Below are positions 24,499-33,537 of a stretch of DNA of 64,000 nucleotides, piece after piece (within the stretch, counting starts at the first letter, position 1; every line of letters starts with the position of its first letter). The position numbers and the translations under genes are program-made. The notes beneath the pieces were generated by a model that was given only the letters and a program-made list of their open reading frames with translations, ran no database searches and was not told where the DNA came from. Origin of the DNA: Sphingomonas metalli (GTDB taxonomy: Bacteria > Pseudomonadota > Alphaproteobacteria > Sphingomonadales > Sphingomonadaceae); contig NZ_BMIH01000001.1 in the NCBI RefSeq assembly GCF_014641735.1, positions 372,001-436,000 of the forward strand, given 5' to 3'.

Positions 24499-25728
24499 TT
24501 ATCCGCCGAACAGCGTGCCGCGTTCGGTGATCGCCACCAGGACGATCGCGGCGATGGCGGTCAGCAGGAAGCCCGCGATCATCGGCATCGTCGTGCCGTC
24601 GAACGCCAGCCCGATGACTGCGCCGATCAGCACGCCCGCGGTGATGCTGATGAAGCCCTGGATGCTGGAGGCGGTGCCGGCGATCCCGCCCATATTCTCC
24701 ATCGCCATCGCCGAAAAGTTGGAGGTGGCGAGGCCGAAACAGGCCATCGTCAGCGCCTGCAGCACGGCGAAGACCGCCAGCGTATCGAGCCCGCCTGCCG
24801 CCAGCGCCCAATGGCCGCCGGCGATCGCGATCAGCCCGGCCAGCGCGCTGTGCGCGATCCGCCGCGTGCCCAGCCGCATCACGATCCGGGCGTTGAGCAG
24901 GTTCGCCGCCGCCATGGTCGCCGCCGTGCCGGCGAACACCGCCGCCAGCAGCGAGGGTCGGCGAAACACGTCGAACATGATCTGCTGGATCGAGTTGAGA
25001 TAGCCGTAGAGTCCGCCCATCAGCATCGTCGAGGCGAGCGTATAGCCCAGCGACATCCGGTCGGTGAGCGCGATCCGCCAGCCCGCCAGGATGCGCCGCG
25101 GATGGATGGGCAGCGCCGCTTCGGGCCTCAGCGTCTCGGGCAGGCGGATCCAGATCCAGACGAGCAGCGCCGCGGCCGTGCCGGCGATGACCCAGAAGAT
25201 CGTCCGCCAGTCGCCGAACAGCAGCACCAGCTGGCCGACGCTCGGCGCCAGGATCGGCACGACCATGAAGACCATGAAGGCGATCGACATCACCCGCGCC
25301 ATCGCCCGCCCGTGATAGCAGTCGCGCACCAGCGCCACCGTGCCGATGCGCGTCGCGGCGACCGTCGCGCCGCCGGCGATGCGGGCGGCAAGCAGCAGCG
25401 TGAAGCTCGCCGAGACGGCGGCCAGTGCACTGGCGACGACATAGCTGGCGATGGCCCAGAGCAGCACCCGCCTCCGGCCGAAACGGTCGACCAGCGGCCC
25501 GTGGATCAGGTGCGCCGCGCCGAACCCGGCCAGGAAGGCCGATACGACGAACTGGCGCCGGTTCTCGTCCGCCACGCCCAGCGCCTCGCCGATCGCCGGC
25601 AGCGCCGGCAGCATCGCATCGGTGCCGAGCGCCCCCAGCGCCATCAGCGAGGCGACGAGGCAGACGAACTCGACAAAGCCGATCGGCGCGCCGGGCAGCG
25701 CGGGCGCCGGATGATCCTCAGGTGTCAT
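24499..25728 (-). CDS. Bcr/CflA family drug efflux transporter (MFS)
   Basis: 409 aa from ATG 25728, which gives the normal short N-terminus (MTPEDHPAPAL) before helix 1. It has twelve predicted membrane helices. Family features are DAMLPALPAIGEALG after helix 1, motif A-like HGPLVDRFGRRRVLL (loop 2-3), and the conserved RIGTVALVRDCYHGRAMARVMS with Arg-Asp in helix 4/loop 4-5. The Bcr/CflA family exports diverse drugs by proton antiport (bicyclomycin, chloramphenicol, sulfonamides); the substrate here is unknown. It is a single-gene unit, upstream of and divergent from the oxygenase gene. Confidence 0.9.
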   Translation of the reverse strand: MTPEDHPAPALPGAPIGFVEFVCLVASLMALGALGTDAMLPALPAIGEALGVADENRRQFVVSAFLAGFGAAHLIHGPLVDRFGRRRVLLWAIASYVVASALAAVSASFTLLLAARIAGGATVAATRIGTVALVRDCYHGRAMARVMSIAFMVFMVVPILAPSVGQLVLLFGDWRTIFWVIAGTAAALLVWIWIRLPETLRPEAALPIHPRRILAGWRIALTDRMSLGYTLASTMLMGGLYGYLNSIQQIMFDVFRRPSLLAAVFAGTAATMAAANLLNARIVMRLGTRRIAHSALAGLIAIAGGHWALAAGGLDTLAVFAVLQALTMACFGLATSNFSAMAMENMGGIAGTASSIQGFISITAGVLIGAVIGLAFDGTTMPMIAGFLLTAIAAIVLVAITERGTLFGG

Positions 25729-25823
25729 GATGGCGGACGTGTAGCCGCTGCCAGGCCGCGCCGTCACCCTATCATCGCGCCCGGGCCGGGGTTAAGATGA
25801 CGTATTCAAGAGGAATCAGGACT

Positions 25824-26792
25824 ATGCTCGACATCCCGACCGCATCCAGCACCGCGGCCGTCCCCACGCTCAGCTTCGCCGACCAGGCCCGCGATCCCGA
25901 GGGATTCGCCGCGGAGCTCGGCGGCTCGTTCGAGCGCTTCGGCTTCGCGATCGTCGCCGATCACGGCGTGCCGCAGGACCTGATCGCCCGCGCCTGGGCC
26001 GAGACGGAAGCGCTGTTCGCGCTACCCGAAGACGAGAAGCGCGCCTATCACGTCGCCGGCGGCGGCGGTGCGCGCGGCTACACGCCCTTCAAGACCGAGA
26101 TCGCCAAGGGCGCGAGCGCGGTCGATCTGAAGGAGTTCTGGCATGTCGGCCGCGAGCTGCCCGCCGGTCACCGCTTCGCCGACCAGATGCCCGCCAATGT
26201 CTGGCCGACTCGCCCGCAAGGCTTTCGCGACACCTTCCTCGAGCTCTTCACCGCCTTCGACCGCGCGGGCGACCGGCTGCTGTCGGCGATCGCGCGCCAT
26301 CTGCGCCTCGCCCCCGACTGGTTCGACCATGCGGTGCGGGACGGCAACAGCGTTCTGCGCCTCCTCCACTATCCCCCCATCCCCGCCGATGCGGAGGGCG
26401 TGCGTGCCGGCGCGCATGAGGACATCAACCTCATCACCCTGCTGCTCGGCGCGGAGGAAGCGGGCCTCGAACTGCTCGACCGCGCGAGCGGCAAGTGGCT
26501 GGCGATCAAGCCGCCCGAGGGTGCGATGGTCGTCAATGTCGGCGACATGCTGCAGCGGCTGACGAACCACGTCCTGCCCTCGACCACCCATCGCGTCGTC
26601 AATCCGGCGCCCGAACGGCGCGGCCATTCGCGCTATTCGATGCCCTTCTTCCTCCACCCGGCGCCCGACTTCCTGATCGAGACGCTGCCGCAGACGGTGA
26701 CGGCGGACAATCCGAACCGCTACCCTACACCGATCACCGCCCATGACTATCTGCACGAGCGGCTGGTCGAGATCGGTCTCATCAAGAAGTAG
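25824..26792 (+). CDS. 2-oxoglutarate/Fe(II)-dependent oxygenase (isopenicillin N synthase-like)
   Basis: 322 aa from ATG 25824 (GAGG upstream; ATG 25797 is an alternative). The N-terminal DIOX_N half contains LSFADQARDPEGFAAELGGSFERFGFAIVADHG. The C-terminal 2OG-FeII half shows the ligand triad His-x-Asp in GAHEDINLITLLLG, distal His in LPSTTHRVVNP, and the 2OG-binding RYSMPFFLHP (Arg-x-Ser). Substrates of the family are diverse, so no pathway is assigned. It is divergent from the Bcr/CflA gene. Confidence 0.9.
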   Translation: MLDIPTASSTAAVPTLSFADQARDPEGFAAELGGSFERFGFAIVADHGVPQDLIARAWAETEALFALPEDEKRAYHVAGGGGARGYTPFKTEIAKGASAVDLKEFWHVGRELPAGHRFADQMPANVWPTRPQGFRDTFLELFTAFDRAGDRLLSAIARHLRLAPDWFDHAVRDGNSVLRLLHYPPIPADAEGVRAGAHEDINLITLLLGAEEAGLELLDRASGKWLAIKPPEGAMVVNVGDMLQRLTNHVLPSTTHRVVNPAPERRGHSRYSMPFFLHPAPDFLIETLPQTVTADNPNRYPTPITAHDYLHERLVEIGLIKK

Positions 26793-26800
26793 CCGGGATG

Positions 26801-26826
26801 GGACGGCAGGGTACCCGCCCTGCCCG
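26801..26826. terminator. GC-rich hairpin between convergent genes
   Basis: GGGACGGCAGGG and CCCTGCCCGTCCC are near-complementary with one bulge, around a short loop, 8 bp after the oxygenase stop and 8 bp from the stop of the convergent 59 aa gene. No T-tract follows on either strand. Confidence 0.35.
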
Positions 26827-26834
26827 TCCCCGCA

Positions 26835-27014
26835 TCAGTGGCGGCTGGCTGCGCCGTCGAGCTTGCTGAGCAGCGTCGACCAGTCGTCCGGCAGCCCGGC
26901 GCCGGTCGGAAAGGCGTTGCGCAACGCTGCGCCCACCGCATCCGTCGGTCGCGGTGCACGCACCACCTGCTCGGTGCCCTGGCGCTCGATGCAAAGGGAG
27001 GCCGACGTCATCAT
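26835..27014 (-). CDS. 59 aa protein, weakly NepR-like C-terminus
   Basis: From ATG 27014. The C-terminal part AVGAALRNAFPTGAGLPDDWSTLLSKLDG resembles the conserved second helix of NepR-type anti-sigma factors (I-G-x-x-L-R-x-x-Y...P-x-x-F-x-x-L-L-x-x-L-D). It is short, lacks an adjacent phyR or ecfG, and the resemblance is by eye. No good ribosome-binding site is seen; the upstream GAAAC-N17-CGTT (27049-27024) would start transcription almost at the ATG. It is divergent from glnE. Confidence 0.5.
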   Translation of the reverse strand: MMTSASLCIERQGTEQVVRAPRPTDAVGAALRNAFPTGAGLPDDWSTLLSKLDGAASRH

Positions 27015-27115
27015 GGCGTAAAGAACGTCCGTTTTGCGGATATGGTTTCCCCGATTCGGCGCGCTTCGTCGCGCGCGAGTTGGCAATCCGCCCGATGGCG
27101 AATAGGTCGGCCGCC

Positions 27116-29788
27116 ATGACGATCGAGGACGAGGACGGCCGCGCGGCGCTGCGCGAGGCGCTGGAGCGGGCGCGGCGCTGGTCGCCCTTCCTGGCCATGA
27201 TCGCCGAGCGCGAGCCGGCCACGACGGCGGCGATCGAGGCGGGGCGGCTCGACCTCGATCCCGCCATCGATCCCGATCTGCCCGTTGCCGCCGCCCTGCG
27301 TCGTCGTCGGCGGGCGCTGGCGCTCACCGTGGCGATCGGCGACCTGGCCGGCCTGCTCGACCTCGGCGCCGTCACCGGCGCGCTGACGCGCTTCGCCGAC
27401 TACGCGCTCGACACGGCGATCCGGGCCGCGATGGCCGAACGCTATCCGGGCGAGCCCGCGCGCGGTTTCGCCGCGATCGCACTCGGCAAACAGGGCTCGG
27501 CCGAACTCAACTATTCGTCCGACATCGACCCGATCCTGCTCTTCGATCCGGCGTCCCTGCCCCGCCGCGCGCGGGAGGAACCGGAGGACGCGGCCGTCCG
27601 GATCGCCCGCCGCGCCGTCGAGCTGCTCCAGGCGCGCGACGGCGATGGCTATGTGCTGCGCGTCGACCTGCGCCTGCGGCCCTCGCCCGAGGCGACGCCG
27701 ATCGCGCTGCCGGTCGGCGGCGCCATCGCCTATTATGAAAGCCAGGCGCTCGCCTGGGAGCGGGCCGCCTTCATCCGGGCACGCGCCGCGGCGGGCGATA
27801 TCGCGCTGGGACAGAGCTTCCTCGCCACGATCCGACCCTTCATCTGGCGGCGGTCGCTGGATTTCGGCGCCATGGGCGAGATCCGGGCCTTGTCGGCGCG
27901 GATTCGCGACCATCATGCGCAGGGCCAGCGGCTCGGCCCGGGCTATGACCTGAAACGCGGCCGCGGCGGCATCCGGGAGGTCGAGTTCTTCGCCCAGATC
28001 CATCAGCTGATCCATGGCGGCCGCGATCCGGTCCTGCGTGCGCCGGCGACCCGCGATGCGCTGACGGAGCTGGCGATCGTGGGCTGGATCGAGGCCGACG
28101 ATGCTGCGGCCCTGTCCGACGCCTATACGCTGCTGCGCACGATCGAGCATCGCGTGCAGATGATCGACGATCGACAGACGCATCGCCTGCCGGAGGGCGA
28201 CGCGCTCGACCGGGTGGCGCGACTGGCCGGACTGGGCGACGGAGCGGCCCTGATCGAGCGGCTTCGCCCGCATGTCGAGCGGGTGGGCCGCGTCTACGAC
28301 GCGCTCGACGACAGCCGTCGCCCCGCTTTGTCCACCGATGCCGAGACCCTGGCGCAGGATCTCGCAGCGAAAGGGTTCGACGCGGACAGCGCCGGCCGCC
28401 GGATCGCCATATGGCGGCGCGGCGGCTATCCCGCCTTGCGCAGCCCGGCCGCGCGCGAGGCGCTGGAGGCGGTGTTGCCGATCCTGATCGCGGCGCTGGC
28501 CAGCGCCCCCGATCCCGACGACGCGCTGCTCAAGCTCGACCGGATGCTCGAGCGCATGTCGAGCGCGATCAACATCTTCCGGCTGCTGGAGGCGCGTCCC
28601 GGTCTCGCCGACCTGACCGTGCGACTGCTCGCCCATGCGCCGCCGCTCGCGGACGAGCTGGCGCGGCGTCCGGCGCTGATCGACGGGCTGATCGATGCGA
28701 GCGCCCTAGACGGCGTCGGCGACGTTGCCGCACTGGCGGCCGCGATGCGCGGCGGCGATGCCGCGGACTATGGCGCGCGGCTCGACCATGTCCGCCGGGT
28801 CGTGGGCGAGGCACGGTTCGCGCTCGGCGCGCAGATCGTGGCGGGGGCCGCCGATCCGCTCGCCGTCGCCGCCGGCTATGCGCGAGTCGCCGACGCTGCA
28901 GTCGAGGTCCTGGCGGCCGCGACGGTCGAGGAGTTCGCCACAACCCATGGCCGCGTCCCGGACAGCGAATTGGTGATCCTCGCGCTCGGCCGCTTCGGCG
29001 GCGGCGCGCTCACCCACGCCTCCGATCTCGACCTCATCTACCTGTTCACCGGCGACTTCGCGGCGGAGTCGGACGGTGCGAAGCCGCTCGGCGCGACGCT
29101 CTACTACAACCGGCTGGTCAGCCGGGTGACGGCGGCGCTCTCCGTCGCCACGGCCGGAGGGCCCCTCTATCAGGTCGACACGCGGCTGCGCCCTTCGGGT
29201 GCGCAGGGGCCGCTCGCCGTCTCGCTCGACAGCTTCGCGCGCTATCAGCAGGGTGACGCCTGGACGTGGGAACATATGGCCCTCACCCGCGCCCGGCCGG
29301 TCTACGGCTCGACCGAAGCCCGGCGGGCGACCAAGGCGATCATCGACGCCGTCCTCGCCGGCGACCGCCCGGACCGGGACGTCAAGGCGGAGGCGATCGC
29401 GATGCGGGCCGAGATGGCGCGCCACAAGCCGCCCCGCGGTTCGCTCGACATCAAGCTTGCGCCCGGAGGACTGGTCGACCTGGAGTTCGCGGTCCACCTG
29501 ACCCAGCTCGACCGACGCACCGGCTTCGATCCCGATCTCGGTCGGGCGATCGATGCCCTCGCGGCGCAGGGCCTCGCTCCGCCCGAACTCCGCCGGGCGC
29601 ACGACCTGCTGACCCGATTGCTCGTGACGCTGCGCCTTGTCGCGCCCGATCTGGAGCCGCCGGCCGAGGCGACCCGCGCGCTCGTCGCTGCGGCGCTCGC
29701 TCTGCCGGACTGGGCTGCGGTGGTGGACAGCGCCACGGCCGCGCGTCAGGACGTGGCCGATCATTGGCAAAGACTGACGGAGGCATGA
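27116..29788 (+). CDS. glnE: bifunctional glutamine synthetase adenylyltransferase/deadenylase
   Basis: 890 aa (start ATG 27116; ATG 27095 is in frame and also possible). It controls glutamine synthetase by adenylylation and deadenylylation in response to PII. It has two nucleotidyltransferase domains: the N-terminal one with GKQGSAELNYSSDIDPILLF (about residue 125) and the C-terminal one with GRFGGGALTHASDLDLIYLF (about residue 625), each followed by an alpha-helical regulatory region (RGRGGIREVEFFAQIHQL; GGLVDLEFAVHLTQL). Slightly shorter than the E. coli protein (946 aa). Its stop overlaps the start of bcp. Confidence 0.93.
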   Translation: MTIEDEDGRAALREALERARRWSPFLAMIAEREPATTAAIEAGRLDLDPAIDPDLPVAAALRRRRRALALTVAIGDLAGLLDLGAVTGALTRFADYALDTAIRAAMAERYPGEPARGFAAIALGKQGSAELNYSSDIDPILLFDPASLPRRAREEPEDAAVRIARRAVELLQARDGDGYVLRVDLRLRPSPEATPIALPVGGAIAYYESQALAWERAAFIRARAAAGDIALGQSFLATIRPFIWRRSLDFGAMGEIRALSARIRDHHAQGQRLGPGYDLKRGRGGIREVEFFAQIHQLIHGGRDPVLRAPATRDALTELAIVGWIEADDAAALSDAYTLLRTIEHRVQMIDDRQTHRLPEGDALDRVARLAGLGDGAALIERLRPHVERVGRVYDALDDSRRPALSTDAETLAQDLAAKGFDADSAGRRIAIWRRGGYPALRSPAAREALEAVLPILIAALASAPDPDDALLKLDRMLERMSSAINIFRLLEARPGLADLTVRLLAHAPPLADELARRPALIDGLIDASALDGVGDVAALAAAMRGGDAADYGARLDHVRRVVGEARFALGAQIVAGAADPLAVAAGYARVADAAVEVLAAATVEEFATTHGRVPDSELVILALGRFGGGALTHASDLDLIYLFTGDFAAESDGAKPLGATLYYNRLVSRVTAALSVATAGGPLYQVDTRLRPSGAQGPLAVSLDSFARYQQGDAWTWEHMALTRARPVYGSTEARRATKAIIDAVLAGDRPDRDVKAEAIAMRAEMARHKPPRGSLDIKLAPGGLVDLEFAVHLTQLDRRTGFDPDLGRAIDALAAQGLAPPELRRAHDLLTRLLVTLRLVAPDLEPPAEATRALVAAALALPDWAAVVDSATAARQDVADHWQRLTEA

Positions 29789-30243
29789 TGGATACCGGCG
29801 ATGCGATCCCCGCGGTCGGCGTGACCGCGCTGGACGGAAGCGAGATCGATCTGGCGACGCTCGGCGGCCCGCTCGTCGTCTATTTCTATCCCAAGGACGA
29901 CACGTCGGGCTGCACGCGCGAGGCGCAGGACTTCACCGCGCTGGCGGGCGACTTCGCCGCCGCAGGCGTACGGGTGATCGGCATCTCGCGCGACACCGTT
30001 GCCAGCCATGCCAGGTTCACCGCCAAATACGACCTCGCAGTCGAACTGGTCAGCGACCCCGACGCCAAGGCCGCCGAAGCATTCGGCGTTTGGGGCGAGC
30101 GCAAGCTCTACGGCCGCACCTATATGGGGGTGGAGCGGGCAACCTTCCTGTTCGGGCGCGACGGGCGGCTGGTACAGGCGTGGCGCAAGGTGCGCGTGCC
30201 CGGCCATGCCGACGCGGTACTGGCGGCCGCCCGCGCCCTGTGA
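29788..30243 (+). CDS. bcp: Bcp-type thioredoxin-dependent peroxiredoxin
   Basis: 151 aa from the second ATG of ATGATG (29785/29788), directly on the glnE stop. It reduces peroxides with a peroxidatic Cys. The active site is KDDTSGCTREAQDF (Cys near residue 46). Most Bcp proteins have a second, resolving Cys five residues later (CTxEAC); here that position is Gln, so it is a 1-Cys form or uses another resolving partner. The remainder, including GVWGERKLYGRTYMGVERATFL, is standard. It is the middle gene of a coupled glnE-bcp-DUF455 unit. Confidence 0.9.
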   Translation: MDTGDAIPAVGVTALDGSEIDLATLGGPLVVYFYPKDDTSGCTREAQDFTALAGDFAAAGVRVIGISRDTVASHARFTAKYDLAVELVSDPDAKAAEAFGVWGERKLYGRTYMGVERATFLFGRDGRLVQAWRKVRVPGHADAVLAAARAL

Positions 30244-31076
30244 CCCCGACGCTGCCCGACAGCCTGGGCGCGGCCTGCCGGGCGGTGCTGCTCGCCGCCG
30301 ACCCGATGACCAAGGTGCGGCTCGCCCGCGCCACGGCACGGGCATGGCGGCGCGGACAGCTGGCGCATCGCTGCGACGTCGCGATGCCGGACGAGCCGGC
30401 GCGTCCCGCGCGGCCCGAACTGTTGCCGGCCAATCGCATGCCCAAGCGCGGACGCGGCGGTTCCGAACGCGGGAGGCTCGCCCTGCTGCATGCGCTGGCC
30501 CATATCGAATTCGCGGCGATCGACCTCGCCTTCGACGCGGCGGGGCGGTTCGGCGGCGACTTCCCGCGCCGCTTCGCCGATGACTGGATCGGGGTCGGCG
30601 CGGACGAGGCAATGCATTTCGCGGTACTGGAGCGCCGGCTGCGCGCGCTCGGTTCCAGCTATGGCGCGCTGCCGGCGCATGCCGGCCTGTGGGAAGCGGC
30701 GGCCGCGACGGCGCACGATGCCGCCGCCCGGATGGCGGTGGTGCCGATGGTGCTCGAGGCGCGTGGTCTCGACGTGACGCCGGAAACCGTCGCCCGCGTC
30801 CGGTCGGGCGGCGACGAGACGAGTGCGCGCATTCTCCAGCGCATCTACACCGACGAGATCCGCCACGTCGGAATCGGCGCAAAATGGTTCGGCTATCTCT
30901 GCGCCGCGGCCGATATCGTCCCGGCTTCGCACTGGCAGATGCTGGTCCGACGCCACTTCCGGGGCGCCATTAAGCCACCGTTCAACGACTCGGCGCGTGC
31001 CGCTGCCGGTCTGACGCGCGATTTCTACATGCCTCTTGTTCCGTTAACCTCTGTCGGGTCACAAGATCAGCGTTGA
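30240..31076 (+). CDS. DUF455 ferritin-like domain protein
   Basis: 278 aa. The GTG start overlaps the bcp stop as GTGA (30240-30243). The ferritin-like four-helix bundle has carboxylate/His pairs at HALAHIEFAAIDLAFD, VGADEAMHFAVLERR and ILQRIYTDEIRHVGIGAKWF, suggesting a di-iron site. A proline/arginine-rich N-terminal part contains PARPELLPANRMPKRG, typical of DUF455. The biochemical role is unknown; some members are annotated as tRNA-modification-like hydroxylases without proof. Coupled to the peroxiredoxin gene. Confidence 0.82.
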   Translation: MTPTLPDSLGAACRAVLLAADPMTKVRLARATARAWRRGQLAHRCDVAMPDEPARPARPELLPANRMPKRGRGGSERGRLALLHALAHIEFAAIDLAFDAAGRFGGDFPRRFADDWIGVGADEAMHFAVLERRLRALGSSYGALPAHAGLWEAAAATAHDAAARMAVVPMVLEARGLDVTPETVARVRSGGDETSARILQRIYTDEIRHVGIGAKWFGYLCAAADIVPASHWQMLVRRHFRGAIKPPFNDSARAAAGLTRDFYMPLVPLTSVGSQDQR

Positions 31077-31160
31077 AGCGCGGTGGGGCTGCGTAACAGC
31101 ACGAGATTGGATCAGGCCGCATCCTGATGGATGTGGACCGACGATAAAGTGCGGGGTTCG

Positions 31161-31856
31161 ATGAACAAGCGTCTGATTTCGGCGATGGTGACCGTCGCTG
31201 CCCTGATGTCCGGCCAGGCCCAGGCGGCACCTGCCGCACCCGAGACCGCTCCGGTCGCCGAAGGCGGCGAGTATATCCCGGTTCCCGGCGCCGAGGCGAC
31301 CGCCGACCTGAACGCCGACCAGAAGTTCAAGACGCTGTTCCAGACCTGGAAGAGCTTCGACGGTGGCCTGGGTCGCGGCGCGATCGCCATCCCCTCGGTC
31401 CAGCCGGTCGCCGACCTCAAGTTCACCAGCAATTTCGGCATCCGCTCCGACCCGTTCCGCGGTACCGCGGCGATGCATGCCGGCGTCGACATCCCCGGCC
31501 CGGTCGGCACGCCGATCTACGCGACGGCCGACGGCATCGTCGCCAATTCCAGCTGGCGCGGCGGCTATGGCAACCTCGTTGAGATCAACCATGGCAAGGG
31601 TATCGCGACCCGCTATGGTCACCTGTCCAAGCTGCTCGTCGCCGAGGGCGCCCGGGTTCATCGCGGACAGCTGATCGCGCTGATGGGTTCGACCGGCCGC
31701 TCGACCGGCCCGCACCTCCATTACGAGGTCCGTATCGACGGCCATGCGGTGAACCCGCTGCCCTTCCTGACCACCGCCGACTATCTGCTCGCGGCGCAGG
31801 ATCAGGCCGTGCGCGAGATCCCGGTCGCGGTCGAAGGTCCCGCTGCGCAGGATTGA
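31161..31856 (+). CDS. M23 (LytM) family metallopeptidase
   Basis: 231 aa from ATG 31161 (GGGG 5 bases upstream). The signal peptide is MNKRLISAMVTVAALMSGQAQA. The C-terminal LytM domain carries the zinc and catalytic motifs HAGVDIPG (H-x-x-x-D), RYGHLSKL and HLHYEVR. All catalytic residues are present, so it should be an active periplasmic endopeptidase cutting peptidoglycan cross-bridges or stems. The domain context IRSDPFRGTAAMHAGVD is typical of the NlpD/EnvC/MepM-like group without LysM or coiled coil. It is a single-gene unit. Confidence 0.9.
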   Translation: MNKRLISAMVTVAALMSGQAQAAPAAPETAPVAEGGEYIPVPGAEATADLNADQKFKTLFQTWKSFDGGLGRGAIAIPSVQPVADLKFTSNFGIRSDPFRGTAAMHAGVDIPGPVGTPIYATADGIVANSSWRGGYGNLVEINHGKGIATRYGHLSKLLVAEGARVHRGQLIALMGSTGRSTGPHLHYEVRIDGHAVNPLPFLTTADYLLAAQDQAVREIPVAVEGPAAQD

Positions 31857-31943
31857 CGCCGGGACGATCGATACTCGCCGACACCCGCATCCAGACTTCG
31901 ATCCACTTGAGCTGAAGCAATCGGCATTTCAGTGAAGGCGATA

Positions 31944-32103
31944 CCTTCGCGAAAGTCGCAATGGCACCCTCTTCCCTCGTCATCCCGGACGTGTTCCGGG
32001 ATCCACCGTGCGGGAAAGGTCAACGGCTTGCGCGTTCGCGGGGCCGTGGATGCCGGAACGAGTCCGGCATGACGAGGTGACTTTCGCAAAGTTTTCGCGA
32101 AGG
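31944..32103 (+). repeat. MITE-like element with terminal inverted repeats
   Basis: About 160 bp bounded by CCTTCGCGAAA (31944-31954) and its complement TTTTCGCGAAGG (32092-32103). The inner arms are also complementary: CTCGTCATCCCGGACGTGTT on the left and TGCCGGAACGAGTCCGGCAT on the right. The left half recurs at 63904-63967 with about 85% identity. No ORF inside. It occupies most of the 396 bp gap between the M23 gene and the 3' end of tatC. Confidence 0.75.
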
Positions 32104-32252
32104 CTCGGATCTTCCGCCATGAGCGCTCTGCGGGAGCCGCAGAAAGGCCCCGGCCAACGCTGGGCGATGGTTTGTTACAGCGATACATCCGACAGCCCAC
32201 AGCCGGCGCGTACACCTGCGGCCAGCTGCAGCAGGGCCGCGGCCGCGGCCTT

Positions 32253-33038
32253 TCAGCTCTCCACCACCTCGGTGCCCGCCTCCCGCGCGCGCTTTCGCTC
32301 GGTGAACCATATGCCGATGATCGCCAGCTCGTAGAGCAGGATCAGCGGCACGGCGAGCAGCACCTGGCTCATCAGGTCGGGCGGGGTCAGCACCGCCGCC
32401 ACCGCCGTCGCGCCGACGATCGCGTAGCGCCGCGCGCCGATCAGCCCCTTGCGGGTGACGATCCCGGCCCGCTCCAGCAGCATCAGCAGCACCGGCAACA
32501 GGAACGACAGTCCGAAGCCGAACAGGAACTGCATGATGAAGGAGAGATAGTTGCCGACCGCCGGCAGTGCCTCGCGCTTCACCCCGCCGACCACGCCGTC
32601 GAAGCCGAGGAGGAAGTGCAGTGCCATCGGAATGGCCACATAATAGGCCATCGCCGCGCCCGCGATGAACAGCACGGGCGTCGCGAAGAGGAAGGGCAGC
32701 AACGCCCGCTTCTCCTTGCGGTACAGGCCCGGCGCGACGAACTGCCACAGCTGGTTGGCGATGACCGGGAACGCCATCATCATCGCGGCGAAGAAGGCGA
32801 CCTTCACCTGGACGAAGAAGGCCTCGAAGATCTCGGTATAGATCACCGTCCCCTGCCCCGCGCGCAGCAGCGGCTGGACGAGAAAGGCGAAGATCGCTTC
32901 GGAGAAATAGAAGGACACGCCGAAGGCCAGCACGACGGCGACGATGCAGTAGAGCAACCGTCGGCGCAGCTCGATCAGATGGTCGAGCAGCGGCGCGCGG
33001 CTGTCGTCGATCTCGTCGTGGGTCACCTCGTCGCTCAC
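32253..33038 (-). CDS. tatC: Sec-independent protein translocase TatC
   Basis: 261 aa, six predicted membrane helices. It is the substrate-receptor of the twin-arginine translocase. The conserved first cytoplasmic loop HLIELRRRLLYCIVAV and the FLVQPLLR, EAFFVQVKVAF, and LFATPVLFIAGAAMAYY segments match TatC. The GTG start overlaps the tatB stop as GTGA (33035-33038). Last gene of tatABC. Confidence 0.95.
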   Translation of the reverse strand: MSDEVTHDEIDDSRAPLLDHLIELRRRLLYCIVAVVLAFGVSFYFSEAIFAFLVQPLLRAGQGTVIYTEIFEAFFVQVKVAFFAAMMMAFPVIANQLWQFVAPGLYRKEKRALLPFLFATPVLFIAGAAMAYYVAIPMALHFLLGFDGVVGGVKREALPAVGNYLSFIMQFLFGFGLSFLLPVLLMLLERAGIVTRKGLIGARRYAIVGATAVAAVLTPPDLMSQVLLAVPLILLYELAIIGIWFTERKRAREAGTEVVES

Positions 33039-33508
33039 GATGCAGCACCTTCGGGTCGGTGCGGAACATCGGGCGTGGCGGGAAGGATCTGCGGTTTCTC
33101 GACCATCACCGGCTCTTCGATGGCATCATGCGTCGGCATCGGCGGCTCGGCGGGCGTGACGGGATCGGCATTCGTGCCCGAATGGGCAGGCGTGGCCGTA
33201 CCGGCGGGCGTGACGGGATCGACGGGTGGAGACGGATAGGCGGGAGCGGCCGGCTCCGGCACCGTCTCCGCCGGCGGATGCTCCGCCATGATGCGCGCAT
33301 TCTCCGCGGCCCAGCGCTTCTCCATCTCCTCCAGCTCGGCCTCGCGCACCATCTGGTCGAAGCCCGCGCGGAACTGGCGCGAGACGCCGCGCGCCTTGCC
33401 GACCCAATAGCCCACGACGCGCAGCGCCTTGGGCAGGTCCTTGGGGCCGATCACCACCAGCGCCACGATGGCGACCAGCAGGAACTCGCTCGAATCGATA
33501 TTGAACAT
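33035..33508 (-). CDS. tatB: Sec-independent protein translocase TatB
   Basis: 157 aa. The N-terminal membrane helix and hinge MFNIDSSEFLLVAIVALVVIGP are followed by the amphipathic helix DLPKALRVVGYWVGKARG and a long Pro/Ala/Thr-rich C-terminus typical of alphaproteobacterial TatB. TatB binds Tat signal peptides together with TatC. It lies 29 bp after tatA and is translationally coupled to tatC. Confidence 0.93.
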   Translation of the reverse strand: MFNIDSSEFLLVAIVALVVIGPKDLPKALRVVGYWVGKARGVSRQFRAGFDQMVREAELEEMEKRWAAENARIMAEHPPAETVPEPAAPAYPSPPVDPVTPAGTATPAHSGTNADPVTPAEPPMPTHDAIEEPVMVEKPQILPATPDVPHRPEGAAS

Positions 33509-33537
33509 TCAGCCGCGGCCCGCCGCCGATCGCGGGA

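Noticed and set aside
31857..32252. Possible tRNA or small RNA gene in the gap before tatC
   Set aside because: The hairpins are explained by the MITE-like repeat; no cloverleaf or T-loop GTTCRA pattern is visible.
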